A stretch of 64,000 nucleotides of DNA, from the NCBI RefSeq assembly GCF_947241705.1, contig NC_079259.1, positions 434,001 to 498,000 on the forward strand. Direction: 5' to 3'. The stretch is from Saccharomyces mikatae IFO 1815. Its lineage: Eukaryota; Ascomycota; Saccharomycetes; Saccharomycetales; Saccharomycetaceae. Position numbers and translations under genes: made by a program. This document shows, piece by piece, positions 52,743 to 62,377 of this stretch (positions are counted from its first letter, which is position 1; each line of letters starts with the position of its first letter). Under the pieces are notes generated by a model. That model saw nothing but the letters and a program-made list of their open reading frames with translations. It was not told the DNA's origin and did no database searches.

Positions 52743-53948
52743 TTAACTCAAGGTTAGCTCGAGAAGTTTTTTCATTGTAAATAAAAGGATAAGAAAAGCG
52801 AAAAAACAGTAGTACGAAAGAATCCAGGGTGCCAGGGAGTCATGATGAAATCCTTTTGTTTGTTTGGTAATTACGGCGGATGGATTCTTGTTTTTGTCAT
52901 TACCTTTAAAATAACCTGTGTTGTAATAGTTTTCGAGTAGTTCATCTTTCTCTTTCCATACATCCAGCAGCCAATTGAAAAAAGCTTCATCATCTTGTAA
53001 GGGTATCTCATTTACTTTGAACTCTCTTATATGGAAATCTACTTTCTCTGGGTATATACCCATTAAAAATATCTTCTTTAATGTGAATTTGGTGCCAACA
53101 TATTCTGTTTTCAATGCAGGAGAATACCCAATAGTGACATCATAAATTGCTTCTAAACTAGGAGTTAACTTTTCCAGTGCAAACTTCAAACCTTTAGAAT
53201 GCGGTAGTAAGAGATGCCTTAATTGAACATGACTCAAATGTGCTCTTTGGCGGTATGCCTCACTTTTTTCTCTTGTCTTGAGGCTTAGGTTTGTTCCCTC
53301 AGGGAACATGATTAAATTATAAGCGGCAACAGATTCATTTGTGTTGGAGTAACAATTCTTATAATCCGTAAGGGGCCCCATGCACCTTGCATTCATGTCC
53401 ATGGAAACCAAGCTGTTAGTCAAGGTTTCCTCATCCTTTTGCCAGTTTCTACTTAAAAATATAAATTTAAAGTTCTGCATGCCAAATCCCAATAGCGGGA
53501 CATACTTTAAAGTCTTCTTCAGAATGATGAAGACGTTACCACCCAAATTTGAGACAAGGGAAAGCCACCAGAGGTAAATCCAATCTGCATACATCTGATG
53601 ATTGGCAATGATTATAGCTCTGTCTTTAAATTTAAAGTGCGACATCGTATTAGATGAAATCTTTAATGGGTGCGATGTTTCGAAAGTAACATTCAAAGAA
53701 GAGGGTGCGACCATGTTTAAAATCAAGCACAATAAAATGATAAAGGCTTTCTTACTTTGATTCATACCATTCTGTAGCTTAATTTTGCTCCAGGGAAGAA
53801 GCAGCTGCAAACAGACCTGAAAGATCACGATACTCAGTGAACCTAAAAGGAACAGGCAAATAATGAATAACCTTTGTAATCCTTTAATAAATACATTGCT
53901 GGTTTTTTGATAAATGTCACGCTTATGGGTCTCTTGATGCTTCCTCAT
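52743..53948 (-). CDS. Probable lysophospholipid acyltransferase (YDR018C orthologue)
   Basis: A roughly 401-residue membrane protein of the 1-acylglycerol-phosphate acyltransferase family (PlsC domain). The ATG at 53948 gives MRKHQETHKR, aligned with S. cerevisiae YDR018C; an upstream in-frame ATG at 53981 is possible. An N-terminal membrane segment (about 23-45) precedes the catalytic HxxxxD motif NHQMYADWIY (about 115) and the FPEGT motif (about 218). A C-terminal hydrophobic stretch (about 375-395) likely anchors it. Substrate is not established for this gene; its paralogue is CST26. Confidence 0.92.
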   Translation of the reverse strand: MRKHQETHKRDIYQKTSNVFIKGLQRLFIICLFLLGSLSIVIFQVCLQLLLPWSKIKLQNGMNQSKKAFIILLCLILNMVAPSSLNVTFETSHPLKISSNTMSHFKFKDRAIIIANHQMYADWIYLWWLSLVSNLGGNVFIILKKTLKYVPLLGFGMQNFKFIFLSRNWQKDEETLTNSLVSMDMNARCMGPLTDYKNCYSNTNESVAAYNLIMFPEGTNLSLKTREKSEAYRQRAHLSHVQLRHLLLPHSKGLKFALEKLTPSLEAIYDVTIGYSPALKTEYVGTKFTLKKIFLMGIYPEKVDFHIREFKVNEIPLQDDEAFFNWLLDVWKEKDELLENYYNTGYFKGNDKNKNPSAVITKQTKGFHHDSLAPWILSYYCFFAFLILLFTMKKLLELTLS

Positions 53949-54267
53949 CTTTCCTAAATGATGAAACATAGATGTGAACATGTTTATTCATTTCCCCAAC
54001 TCTGAGAAGTAGATTTGGAGTGTTTTCTAATAAGGATAACCGCTCAGCCAATCTCAGTTTCTGTCTCCACGCGAAGGGGGCAGAAGGTTGTGAACTGACC
54101 TTAAGATATACAAAAGGCTGTGTGAATATAGAAATATAGAGCAATTGAGTATACGTGTCTTGTATGTTTGTTTATCTAAAGTGACATATTAAACTATCTC
54201 CATCATTTTCTTTCTTCGAAAAAGGACATAGATTATTTGGTCGTTTTATTCTGCGCCCGATGAAGGT
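53949..54267. other. GCV1-YDR018C intergenic region
   Basis: About 319 bp. Promoter of the acyltransferase gene and 3' end of GCV1. Nothing specific recognised. Confidence 0.4.
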
Positions 54268-55470
54268 CTACTGCTTGTAATAATGTGTAGGTACAAGAGG
54301 CATCTTGGCAAGTTCAATCGGATAAAACTTATTCCTTACTTGAACCAGCAACTCTGTGCCCTTTTTGTGATAGCCCTTCTGCACATAACCTTGTCCGATA
54401 TTGATGTTGCTTAAACTTGGAGATGCACTACCTGATGTTACTAGGCCTACTTCTGTTTGAGCATCGGGCAAGAAGATCTTGACACCGTCCCTAGCAGCAG
54501 GTCCTTTCTTTAAGTATTTGAATCCAACTCGTACCTTGCTGTAAGTCTTATTGTTTAGCTGGTCCGTTATCTTGGCATATCCATTGAACCTGTCTTTTCC
54601 ATTTACTATGTTTCTTCTTGACTTGGAAATCACCCAGTTTAACGCAGCTTCTACTGGGGTGATACTTTCATCCAATTCATGGCCGTATAAGCACATGCCA
54701 GCTTCCAATCTTAAACTATCTCTGGCGGCTAACCCGATGGGCTTCATTACTGGATTAGCCAGAAGTTGTTCTGCAAATTTAACGGCCTTCTCGTTTGGAA
54801 CACTGATTTCAAATCCATCTTCACCAGTATACCCGCCTCTAGCTATTTGAACTAAAGTACCATCCTTCAACGGAAATTCGTGTCTCTGTCCAAAAAATAA
54901 TTCTTTCAAATCTTTCCCCTGAGCTGATTTTAGCAGAAGTGGTCCCAGAACATCCTTGGCTTTAGGGCCTTGTAGTGCCAATAGCGACCTACCTTGAATT
55001 ATTTCCCATTGGCAATCTAAAGTAGGATCATTCTGCAGCTCACCGCGAAGGAACTCGGTGTCTCTCTTTGCACAACCAGCATTGGTCACGATATAAAACT
55101 CATTGTTTTGGGTTTCTTTCGTGATAATTGTATCATCTACCACACCACCCTCCGGATTCAATAGAACACTTAAGGTTCCCGACCCTACAGGTAAAACATT
55201 AAAATCTGTAGGCGTAACACGTTGTAAAAATTTAACGGATTGTGGGCCAGATAACTTACTTTGTAACATGTGAGAAACATCAAATAAACCGGCATTGTTT
55301 CTTGTCCAGTTATGCGATTCGATATGAGTTTGTCCCTTATACAACACAGGCATGGAATAACCTGCATAAGGCACCATTGTACCACCTAATGACACATGAA
55401 GATCATGAAGGGCTGTTTTCTTTAGATTTGAATTGAACCTCTTAAACACAAGATTCTTGATTACAGGCAT
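54268..55470 (-). CDS. GCV1: Glycine cleavage T protein Gcv1
   Basis: A 400-residue mitochondrial aminomethyltransferase that moves the methylene group of glycine to tetrahydrofolate. The ATG at 55470 gives MPVIKNLVFKRFNS, a basic presequence like the family; the frame is open further upstream without family similarity. The folate-binding domain has the conserved SHMLQSKLSG, the GGVVDDTI block (about 105) and RGGYTGEDGFEI (about 210-221). RLEAGMCLYGHELDE (about 255) is the T-protein signature. The C-terminal domain ends AKMPLVPTHYYKQ. Confidence 0.97.
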   Translation of the reverse strand: MPVIKNLVFKRFNSNLKKTALHDLHVSLGGTMVPYAGYSMPVLYKGQTHIESHNWTRNNAGLFDVSHMLQSKLSGPQSVKFLQRVTPTDFNVLPVGSGTLSVLLNPEGGVVDDTIITKETQNNEFYIVTNAGCAKRDTEFLRGELQNDPTLDCQWEIIQGRSLLALQGPKAKDVLGPLLLKSAQGKDLKELFFGQRHEFPLKDGTLVQIARGGYTGEDGFEISVPNEKAVKFAEQLLANPVMKPIGLAARDSLRLEAGMCLYGHELDESITPVEAALNWVISKSRRNIVNGKDRFNGYAKITDQLNNKTYSKVRVGFKYLKKGPAARDGVKIFLPDAQTEVGLVTSGSASPSLSNINIGQGYVQKGYHKKGTELLVQVRNKFYPIELAKMPLVPTHYYKQ

Positions 55471-55887
55471 TTTTGTCTGTACCTTACAAGACTCTATATA
55501 CAGATATATGCAATGATTAGCATATTTAGGTTCTTTGGATTCGTAGTCCTTATATATGCAGGATCTGATCATTTTGTCCTTTTTCGCATGCTCTTCACTC
55601 TAGAAAACACGAGTCAGGGCTTCCGAGCAGAGTCGCCCTGTTGAAAGAAGTCATCGCGATAAGTAAGTATGTTAGACAGGGTCAACCTAAGTGGAAGCTC
55701 AGCTAGTATTAGGCATGTTCTAGTGTATCTAGAGAGAGGAATGCCAAAAACGGAAGAAGGAACTGATATGCATAGGTTCGGTTTCTCTATTATATATGCT
55801 TAAACAAATCTATAAAACCTGTATGATGAGTGCTAATATTTATCACAATGATGCGATACAATTGCGGGGATGTAAAAGGGCAAAATC
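55471..55887. promoter_or_regulatory. GCV1 promoter region
   Basis: About 417 bp. GAGTCA at 55611-55616 is the reverse of TGACTC, a Gcn4 site, 141 bp before the GCV1 start, fitting amino-acid control of the glycine cleavage genes. Also the DAS2 3' end. Confidence 0.55.
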
Positions 55888-56586
55888 TCACGAGAGATCG
55901 TAATATCTATCCTTCTCCAAGTCCATTATCTCAGCTTCAAAATCCCATAAACGCGGGCGTATTTTATTGTTCGAATTATTACCATCTATTTGGTTTTTAG
56001 TCTCTTCGATCGTTTTGACTATACCATCCACAAGCATGGCACGCCCCAGGTTTTCATTCGTGGAAGGGATAATCAAATCTGCAAAAGCTCTGGTGGGTTC
56101 TATATATTGTTGCATTTCCGGGCGCAAATAGTCCATGTATTCAGTGATCAACTGGGCTAGCTGTTCATTACTTTTTACATTTTTCTTTTTGATTAAGCTA
56201 ATTAACCTTTTATCGGCATCGCTATCCAAGTATACTTTTAATTGAGAAATATCGTTGATTCGTTTATCGTATAGAGCATAGCAGCCACATACTATTATCA
56301 AATCTATTGGGTCTTCGTAATCATGTTGAATCATGTCATTCTGCGAAGTCACGGCATGCTTTTCATATATTAGATCGAGAATGCTGTCAAAATCATAGTC
56401 ATTATTGTTGTAGTTCTTGATCCCATCTTCTGTCATATTGTCTAGGCTTATTACTCTTATATTGATAAAGTTATATATACTTTTAAATGTATTTTGTAGG
56501 TACAGTGCAATTGCTTCAACGCCCGTAGCATGTCCTCCTCCGATAGAAATTACAATTCTTTTTTCTTCAACAGCTCGTTTATCCAT
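55888..56586 (-). CDS. DAS2: Das2, uridine kinase-like protein
   Basis: A 232-residue P-loop-like protein of the uridine kinase family, found in S. cerevisiae as a high-copy suppressor linked to the Dst1 (TFIIS) pathway; enzyme activity is unproven. The ATG at 56586 gives MDKRAVEEKRIV and the family length; an upstream in-frame ATG at 56610 adds 8 residues. The nucleotide-binding start reads VISIGGGHATG instead of a canonical GxxxxGK(S/T), so the P loop is degenerate, as in the S. cerevisiae protein. The DYEDPIDLIIVCGCYALYD segment (about 85-103) is highly conserved. Divergent from FAL1. Confidence 0.93.
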   Translation of the reverse strand: MDKRAVEEKRIVISIGGGHATGVEAIALYLQNTFKSIYNFINIRVISLDNMTEDGIKNYNNNDYDFDSILDLIYEKHAVTSQNDMIQHDYEDPIDLIIVCGCYALYDKRINDISQLKVYLDSDADKRLISLIKKKNVKSNEQLAQLITEYMDYLRPEMQQYIEPTRAFADLIIPSTNENLGRAMLVDGIVKTIEETKNQIDGNNSNNKIRPRLWDFEAEIMDLEKDRYYDLS

Positions 56587-56940
56587 GTTATGTAATATTT
56601 CTCTTGCCACTTTTCCAGGGTTGAAAAGGAAATTAAAGGGATGTCACTTGTGATCTGTTATAGATGCAGCCAACAAAGGAAGGTGATTATCTGTCAAGAC
56701 AGCGTTCAGTCATTAGTTGACCTTAACTCTGTATTTTCACAGCCGTCGAGACCTCATGCCGAGAATTGAAAATTTTATCATAGGCGATGAGCTGAATAGC
56801 AACAGAACCCAAAAAAAAAATACAATTAGAATGAAAGTATAAACCCATTTTAATGTGCAATGATTAGTATTCTCATCGGAAATAACTAATAATTGTTGTC
56901 TGAGAGAATAACAGTAGAGATATCAAAGAATCCAGTAGAC
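56587..56940. other. Divergent DAS2/FAL1 promoter region
   Basis: About 354 bp with an A run (56811-56820). No named site stands out. Confidence 0.4.
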
Positions 56941-58140
56941 ATGTCGTTTAACAGAGATGAAGACCTAAAATTAAAATTTAAAACATCAAAAAAACTAAAA
57001 GTTTCTCCGACTTTTGAGAGTATGAATCTAAAAGACGACTTACTTCGAGGAATATACTCATACGGGTTTGACGCACCATCCTCGATCCAATCGAGGGCCA
57101 TTACACAAATTATTTCGGGTAAGGATGTTATTGCGCAAGCACAATCAGGTACCGGTAAAACGGCCACTTTTACGATTGGCCTTTTACAAGCAATTGATTT
57201 GAGGAAAAGGGATTTGCAAGCTTTGATATTGTCTCCAACACGTGAGTTAGCAAGCCAAATTGGACAGGTAGTGAAAAATTTGGGCGATTATATGAATGTT
57301 AATGCATTTGCCATGACAGGTGGTAAGACTTTGAAAGATGATTTGAAGAAAGTGCAAAAACATGGCTGCCAAGTCGTTAGTGGAACACCAGGAAGAGTAC
57401 TAGACATGATCAAAAGGCAAATGTTGCAGACAAGGAATGTTCAAATGTTAGTTCTAGATGAGGCTGATGAATTATTAAGTGAGACTCTGGGTTTTAAACA
57501 ACAGATATATGATATCTTTGCTAAATTGCCCAAAAACTGTCAAGTTGTTGTTGTAAGTGCAACAATGAATAAGGACATCTTAGAAGTAACCAGAAAATTT
57601 ATGAATGATCCGGTTAAAATCCTGGTAAAGCGGGATGAAATATCACTTGAGGGTATCAAACAATATGTCGTCAACGTTGACAAAGAAGACTGGAAATTCG
57701 ATACTCTGTGTGATATATACGACTCTTTAACGATTACACAATGTGTCATATTTTGTAATACAAAAAAAAAAGTAGATTGGTTATCTCAGCGGCTAAGTCA
57801 ATCCAACTTTGCAGTAGTTTCCATGCATGGTGATATGAAACAAGAGGAAAGAGATAAAGTAATGAATGAATTTAGGACAGGTCATTCTCGTGTACTAATA
57901 TCAACGGATGTTTGGGCACGTGGTATTGATGTTCAACAAGTTTCTTTGGTCATCAATTATGACCTGCCAGAAATAATAGAAAATTACATCCATCGTATCG
58001 GTAGAAGTGGTCGATTTGGTAGAAAAGGTGTGGCTATAAACTTCATCACTAAAACTGACTCAGCAAAGCTGAGAGAAATCGAAAAATTTTACTCTATCAA
58101 AATAAAACCAATGCCAGCAAATTTTGCAGAATTATCATAA
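56941..58140 (+). CDS. FAL1: DEAD-box RNA helicase Fal1
   Basis: A 399-residue nucleolar DEAD-box ATPase (eIF4AIII relative) needed for 18S rRNA maturation, working with Sgd1. The ATG at 56941 gives MSFNRDED and family length. Motifs in order: Q motif GFDAPSSIQ (about 43-51), I AQSGTGKT (about 65-72), Ia PTRELA, Ib TPGR, II DEAD (about 168-171), III SAT (about 200), [35 protein letters not shown] (about 355-365). It converges on ATG31 with only 59 bp between stops. Confidence 0.97.
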   Translation: MSFNRDEDLKLKFKTSKKLKVSPTFESMNLKDDLLRGIYSYGFDAPSSIQSRAITQIISGKDVIAQAQSGTGKTATFTIGLLQAIDLRKRDLQALILSPTRELASQIGQVVKNLGDYMNVNAFAMTGGKTLKDDLKKVQKHGCQVVSGTPGRVLDMIKRQMLQTRNVQMLVLDEADELLSETLGFKQQIYDIFAKLPKNCQVVVVSATMNKDILEVTRKFMNDPVKILVKRDEISLEGIKQYVVNVDKEDWKFDTLCDIYDSLTITQCVIFCNTKKKVDWLSQRLSQSNFAVVSMHGDMKQEERDKVMNEFRTGHSRVLISTDVWARGIDVQQVSLVINYDLPEIIENYIHRIGRSGRFGRKGVAINFITKTDSAKLREIEKFYSIKIKPMPANFAELS

Positions 58141-58199
58141 ATATAAAAACAACATATATATAATATAGGAGTCCTGTTTCATGCGAGCTTCATTCGCCG

Positions 58200-58793
58200 T
58201 CATATGGAATTGGAAATCATTTGTAATTGATCATTCTGTGTGACATAAAGCTTAATTAAGTCATCCAGACTTATTTCGCCAAGTAAAGGAGATAAGTCGC
58301 AAAATTGAGAAATCACGTCCAGTTCTATGTCCATATCCATTCCGAACTTATCACCACCAACGCCGAGTCCTTCTCCATCATCATTTGATTTGTAAACATC
58401 ACCATGTGAGCCATTTGTTCTCATTTTATTTTCTTCCAAGCTGAGACTATTTGTCCTGTGTGACAAGAGCTCATATTGATCACTGATCAGCGTTATATCT
58501 TCAAGAGACCCTGATTCATCCAACTGGATAATTATAACATTTTCAAGTTCATCCTCAGTCTTGTCTATACCTGCCGTTAAAGCAGCGTCACTCGAGTTCA
58601 CGACTTCATCATCATTATCTTCAAATATGTACCTAATATTAGTGGGAAACATTGCATAGTCACTTCCGTCACCCCCCTTTGATTCATTATTGTATACTGA
58701 TTGATCATTTTTGCTGAGACCCTTATTATTCTTGTCATTTTCTTCTAATTTGTGCTTGACATTCTTATCATAAACAGTAACAGTGACGTTCAT
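58200..58793 (-). CDS. ATG31: Autophagy scaffold protein Atg31 (Cis1)
   Basis: A 197-residue protein that with Atg17 and Atg29 forms the scaffold of the phagophore assembly site. The N-terminal beta-sandwich (about 1-105) contains MNVTVTVYDKNVKHKLE and YAMFPTNIRYIFEDN, and the C-terminal helix (about 165-195) with DVISQFCDLSPLLGEISLDD binds Atg17. The loop at 125-160 is acidic and variable, as in orthologues. Length is within one residue of S. cerevisiae. Confidence 0.95.
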   Translation of the reverse strand: MNVTVTVYDKNVKHKLEENDKNNKGLSKNDQSVYNNESKGGDGSDYAMFPTNIRYIFEDNDDEVVNSSDAALTAGIDKTEDELENVIIIQLDESGSLEDITLISDQYELLSHRTNSLSLEENKMRTNGSHGDVYKSNDDGEGLGVGGDKFGMDMDIELDVISQFCDLSPLLGEISLDDLIKLYVTQNDQLQMISNSI

Positions 58794-58927
58794 TCCTGTT
58801 CACACTCATTTCCAAACAACACTTCAGTAACTTCGGTAAGGAATCCAAAAAGGCACTATGGTGACCTGACCAGCTTTTATAAAAAAAGTGCATGTTCATT
58901 AATTATGAATGAGTAAAAAAACAAGTT

Positions 58928-59001
58928 TGATCCAACCGAGGTTCGAACTCGGGATCTTCGCCGTGTAAAGGCGACGTCTTGAACCACTGGACCATTGGAC
59001 C
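58928..59001 (-). tRNA. tRNA-Val(UAC)
   Basis: A 74-nt tRNA on the minus strand. The acceptor pairs GGTCCAA with TTGGATC (one G-T), discriminator A. The anticodon loop TTTACAC sits on a TCGCC/GGCGA stem and gives UAC, read as valine GUA. The B box GTTCGAACC is present and a T run (A run at 58914-58920 on the plus strand) follows as terminator. No intron. It matches S. cerevisiae tV(UAC) as I recall it. Confidence 0.96.
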
Positions 59002-59097
59002 CGAAACCCGTTGAGTGTTCTGCATGAACAACTGCATCATAATAAATTATAAATGTGAGATCACAATTTTTACGTGATTGATAAGTCATCTTCGAAC

Positions 59098-59439
59098 TGT
59101 TGATAATTCGTAGTTTTGTAAGTCGTAATAATTAAGAACAAGTCGTTCTTTCTTAAGTTATATAGGAGAGGTATATAAAACACACGCTGATTTGGTTGTG
59201 TTAAACCAATGGTTCAGACATAATTCAGAACATTGATGATAGGCTTTTGGTGATAACTCATCTTCTTATATACTAAGTCCTGGTCAATTAATAGATCTCT
59301 ATCTCACTAGTTCAAGAAATTGTATTATTAAAATTTGCCTACTCCAGTTTAATTGGTATCATCATAAGAATGTTTGTATTCATTTACCCAACATTATCAG
59401 TATCATGTTAAAGAATGTTCGTCATCAACTACTACAACA
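59098..59439 (-). repeat. Solo tau-like (Ty4) LTR upstream of tRNA-Val
   Basis: About 342 bp in minus orientation, from TGTTGATAATT (59098) to CTACAACA (59439). It aligns with the R/U5 and inner U3 of the LTRs at 3174-3502 and 5588-6305 but lacks their outermost ~43 bp, so its own boundary is TGTTGTAGTAG. Flanks CGAAC (59093-59097) and CAAAC (59440-59444) look like a 5-bp duplication with one change. It lies 97 bp upstream of the tRNA start, the usual Ty1/Ty4 zone. Moderately worn. Confidence 0.8.
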
Positions 59440-59610
59440 CAAACTAAGGATTGTTCAAGTCTTTCTCATTTATTATGTATCGATCGTTTGCAATACTTTT
59501 TTTCCTGCTGCTATTATGTTGTGGTTGCAATGGGAAAAGGTTAGATTTTGTTCTATAATTGCTCTGAAGCTGTAACTGCATAGTCGGTCAAAGATTTATT
59601 TGACTTTTAA

Positions 59611-59816
59611 GATGATTGTTGGGATTATATTGTTTCTAAAGGAATTATTATTGAATATTAAGATATATTAGAACCTCTTCTGTCATGATATAGGAATTTA
59701 CAAAGGGAACTAATAATCGTACATAATAATATACTTACTAATCCTGCTGTTTTTACGTTGCCATTTATTATCGTATTACGACATTAATATAGTTAATAAT
59801 CCATAGTATCCAACAC
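59611..59816 (-). repeat. Decayed delta LTR relic
   Basis: From GATTGTTGGGATTATATTG to about TCCAACA the block follows the delta at 4970-5282 in the same order, but with many differences and a shortened U3 part. It is an old delta fossil upstream of the tRNA-Val gene. Confidence 0.6.
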
Positions 59817-60364
59817 GGGTACATTTCATTATACATATTGGTCAAATACTTGATACCGTGATAAATTGCAGCGCTCATTATATTTAGGCTCTGCCCAATA
59901 GTGTTGTTGACCGAACGAAGGAAAAATTCCATGCCTAAATTAAAAGTAAATGTAGGTAGAGTAAATTTAACTTGACCAGTTAGCAGGCCAGGTGAGCTTC
60001 GACTATATAGGCTATGTAACTATAAAAAGTCGCATATCTGCCCCCACGTGAAGAACGACTCTTGCTAGCTCTTTTGAACAAGCTGAGTAGACAGACCCTA
60101 GACTCTTACATTAAACATAAATTTGTGAGACTTCATTGGCTTTTTTTCCAATTAGTACTTTGGTACTAGTTTATTCCTCATGTGTGCACAAGAAAAACAA
60201 AATCACGTGGTGAAAATTTTTTTTCTTTCCACTTTTTCATATTTTCTTCGAATCAATTCAATGACATTTGAAAGATACCTGTTTTACAAAATATTGTTTT
60301 GATTACAGTGTACTGTAAATAATACATTCCGCGAACTGGCATAAGCCAAACTATAAAAGTAGCA
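59817..60364. promoter_or_regulatory. SES1 promoter region
   Basis: About 548 bp after the delta relic. Two CACGTG E-boxes (60045-60050 and 60204-60209) are Cbf1/Pho4-type sites; an A/T run follows the second. No gene seen. Confidence 0.5.
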
Positions 60365-61753
60365 ATGTTGGATATTAACCAATTCATCGAAGATAAGGGC
60401 GGTAACCCAGAACTAATCAGGCAATCTCAAAAAGCTAGAAATGCCAGTGTTGAAATTGTCGATGAAATTATTTCTGACTACAAAGACTGGGTTAAAACAA
60501 GATTTGAACTTGACGAATTAAACAAGAAGTTTAACAAGCTACAAAAGGATATTGGTTTGAAGTTTAAGAACAAAGAAGATGCTTCAGAATTATTGGCTGA
60601 AAAGGATAAATTAACTCAACACAAAAAGGAATTAACCGAAAGGGAGCAAGAAGAAGATAAAGGCTTGAAGAAAAAAGTCATTCAAGTCGGCAATATTGTT
60701 CACCCATCTGTTGTTGTTTCCAATGATGAAGAGAACAACGAATTGGTTCGCACTTGGAAACCAGAAGACTTGGAAGCAGTTGGCCCCATTGCTTCGGTAA
60801 CTGGTAAACCAGCTAGTTTGTCTCACCACGAAATCTTGCTTAGATTGGATGGATATGACCCAGATCGTGGTGTAAAGATCTCTGGTCACAGAGGTTATTT
60901 CTTTAGAAATTATGGTGTCTTCTTAAACCAAGCTTTGATCAACTATGGTCTACATTTTTTAGCTGCTAAGGGTTACATTCCATTGCAAGCTCCAGTTATG
61001 ATGAACAAAGAGGTTATGGCAAAGACTGCTCAATTATCTCAATTTGACGAGGAATTATACAAAGTTATCGATGGTGAAGACGAAAAATACTTGATTGCTA
61101 CTTCAGAACAACCTATTTCTGCTTACCATAGTGGTGAATGGTTTGAAAAGCCACAAGAGCAACTACCAATTCATTATGTTGGTTACTCTTCTTGTTTCCG
61201 TAGAGAGGCAGGTTCTCACGGAAAGGATGCTTGGGGTGTTTTCAGAGTTCATGCTTTTGAGAAAATTGAACAATTCGTTTTAACTGAACCTGAAAAATCT
61301 TGGGAAGAGTTTGAGAAGATGATCTCTTACTCTGAAGAGTTTTACAAATCTTTAAAATTACCATACCGTATCGTAGGTATTGTCTCCGGGGAATTAAACA
61401 ATGCTGCCGCTAAAAAATACGATTTAGAGGCCTGGTTCCCATACCAAAAGGAGTATAAAGAATTAGTGTCTTGTTCCAACTGTACTGATTATCAATCAAG
61501 AAATTTGGAAATTAGATGCGGTATAAAGAAAATGGGTGATAGAGAAAAGAAGTACGTGCATTGTTTGAATTCTACTCTAGCCGCTACTCAAAGGGCTTTA
61601 TGCTGTATTTTGGAGAACTATCAAACTGAGGATGGTTTGGTTGTACCAGAAGTCTTGAGAAAGTACATTCCAGGTGAACCAGAGTTTTTACCGTTTGTCA
61701 ATGAGTTACCAAAGAATTCGACCTCTAATAAAGACAAGAAAAAGAAGAATTAA
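60365..61753 (+). CDS. SES1: Cytosolic seryl-tRNA synthetase Ses1
   Basis: A 462-residue class II synthetase that charges tRNA-Ser. An N-terminal coiled-coil arm (about 25-115, with LDELNKKFNKLQKDIG) grips the long variable arm of tRNA-Ser. Motif 1 is near 200-225, motif 2 reads SSCFRREAGSHGKDAWGVFR (about 276-295), and motif 3 lies near 400 (STLAATQRALCCILENYQ). The C-terminal tail is Lys-rich (KDKKKKN), typical of the yeast enzyme. Length is identical to S. cerevisiae. Its substrate gene, tRNA-Ser(AGA), is also in this window. Confidence 0.98.
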   Translation: MLDINQFIEDKGGNPELIRQSQKARNASVEIVDEIISDYKDWVKTRFELDELNKKFNKLQKDIGLKFKNKEDASELLAEKDKLTQHKKELTEREQEEDKGLKKKVIQVGNIVHPSVVVSNDEENNELVRTWKPEDLEAVGPIASVTGKPASLSHHEILLRLDGYDPDRGVKISGHRGYFFRNYGVFLNQALINYGLHFLAAKGYIPLQAPVMMNKEVMAKTAQLSQFDEELYKVIDGEDEKYLIATSEQPISAYHSGEWFEKPQEQLPIHYVGYSSCFRREAGSHGKDAWGVFRVHAFEKIEQFVLTEPEKSWEEFEKMISYSEEFYKSLKLPYRIVGIVSGELNNAAAKKYDLEAWFPYQKEYKELVSCSNCTDYQSRNLEIRCGIKKMGDREKKYVHCLNSTLAATQRALCCILENYQTEDGLVVPEVLRKYIPGEPEFLPFVNELPKNSTSNKDKKKKN

Positions 61754-62377
61754 ATATAGCGTATCGCAAATATCATATATTTGCCCTTCTTGTTTCGCTA
61801 ACCTCTTTCTAGTATGTTTTTGTTGATAATTCCATAGTCTTAAATACATGGTCGCATAATAAAATAAATAAATAATGAGCCTTTACCAATTTATAATGTT
61901 CATTTGACCGTAGTAGCAGTTGTTCCGTAAAAAAAGACTCTAAATTCACCCACAAAAATATTTCCTTTATAACCCAGACCTTTTATTGTTACACCCACTC
62001 CTTATAATAGGCTTCCCTTCATGAATTTTTTTTTTTGCATTTTTTTGAGATGGTTTCACCGCTATTTGCGACACTTTAGCCCGGAAAATATCTTCGCTTG
62101 GAGGCTCAATTCCAGGCTCACCTAAGTGGACCGTTGGTTGGGTTCCCCGACGTGACTGTGTTCACCTGCCCACGCCTACAGGGAGCTCAAACTCATATTG
62201 GAACACTCCCGGACCTGGTGACTCTTGCTCTCTGTGGAAGCCTTCCTCAACTATGCACTTCTTTCGAGATCACAGACTATAATGGAGCCGGTCTCTAAAG
62301 TAGGCGTACCTATACTAGTGGTAACTATTGTAATTTGCTACTTAGAATATCGAAAAGGAACTTAAGTAACCAGCGAG
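61754..62377. other. SES1-RPS11A intergenic region with GC-rich block
   Basis: About 624 bp. The first half is AT-rich with a T run near 62025-62036 and a weak Rap1-like ACACCCACTC (61991-62000). From about 62090 to 62300 base composition shifts to about 53% G+C (96 of 180 counted over 62101-62280), far above the surroundings. A 66-codon frame starting with ATG at 62101-62298 range is open there, but other frames are open too, so I do not call it a gene. Confidence 0.6.

Noticed and set aside
55471-55572. Longer GCV1 N-terminus from an upstream ATG
   Set aside because: The extra 34 residues are acidic/Cys-rich and unlike a mitochondrial presequence; the ATG at 55470 gives a good one.
62101-62298. 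66-codon frame in the GC-rich block (candidate FYV1 remnant or new gene)
   Set aside because: Several frames are open there because of high G+C; no ATG context or similarity supports a gene, so only the composition is reported.
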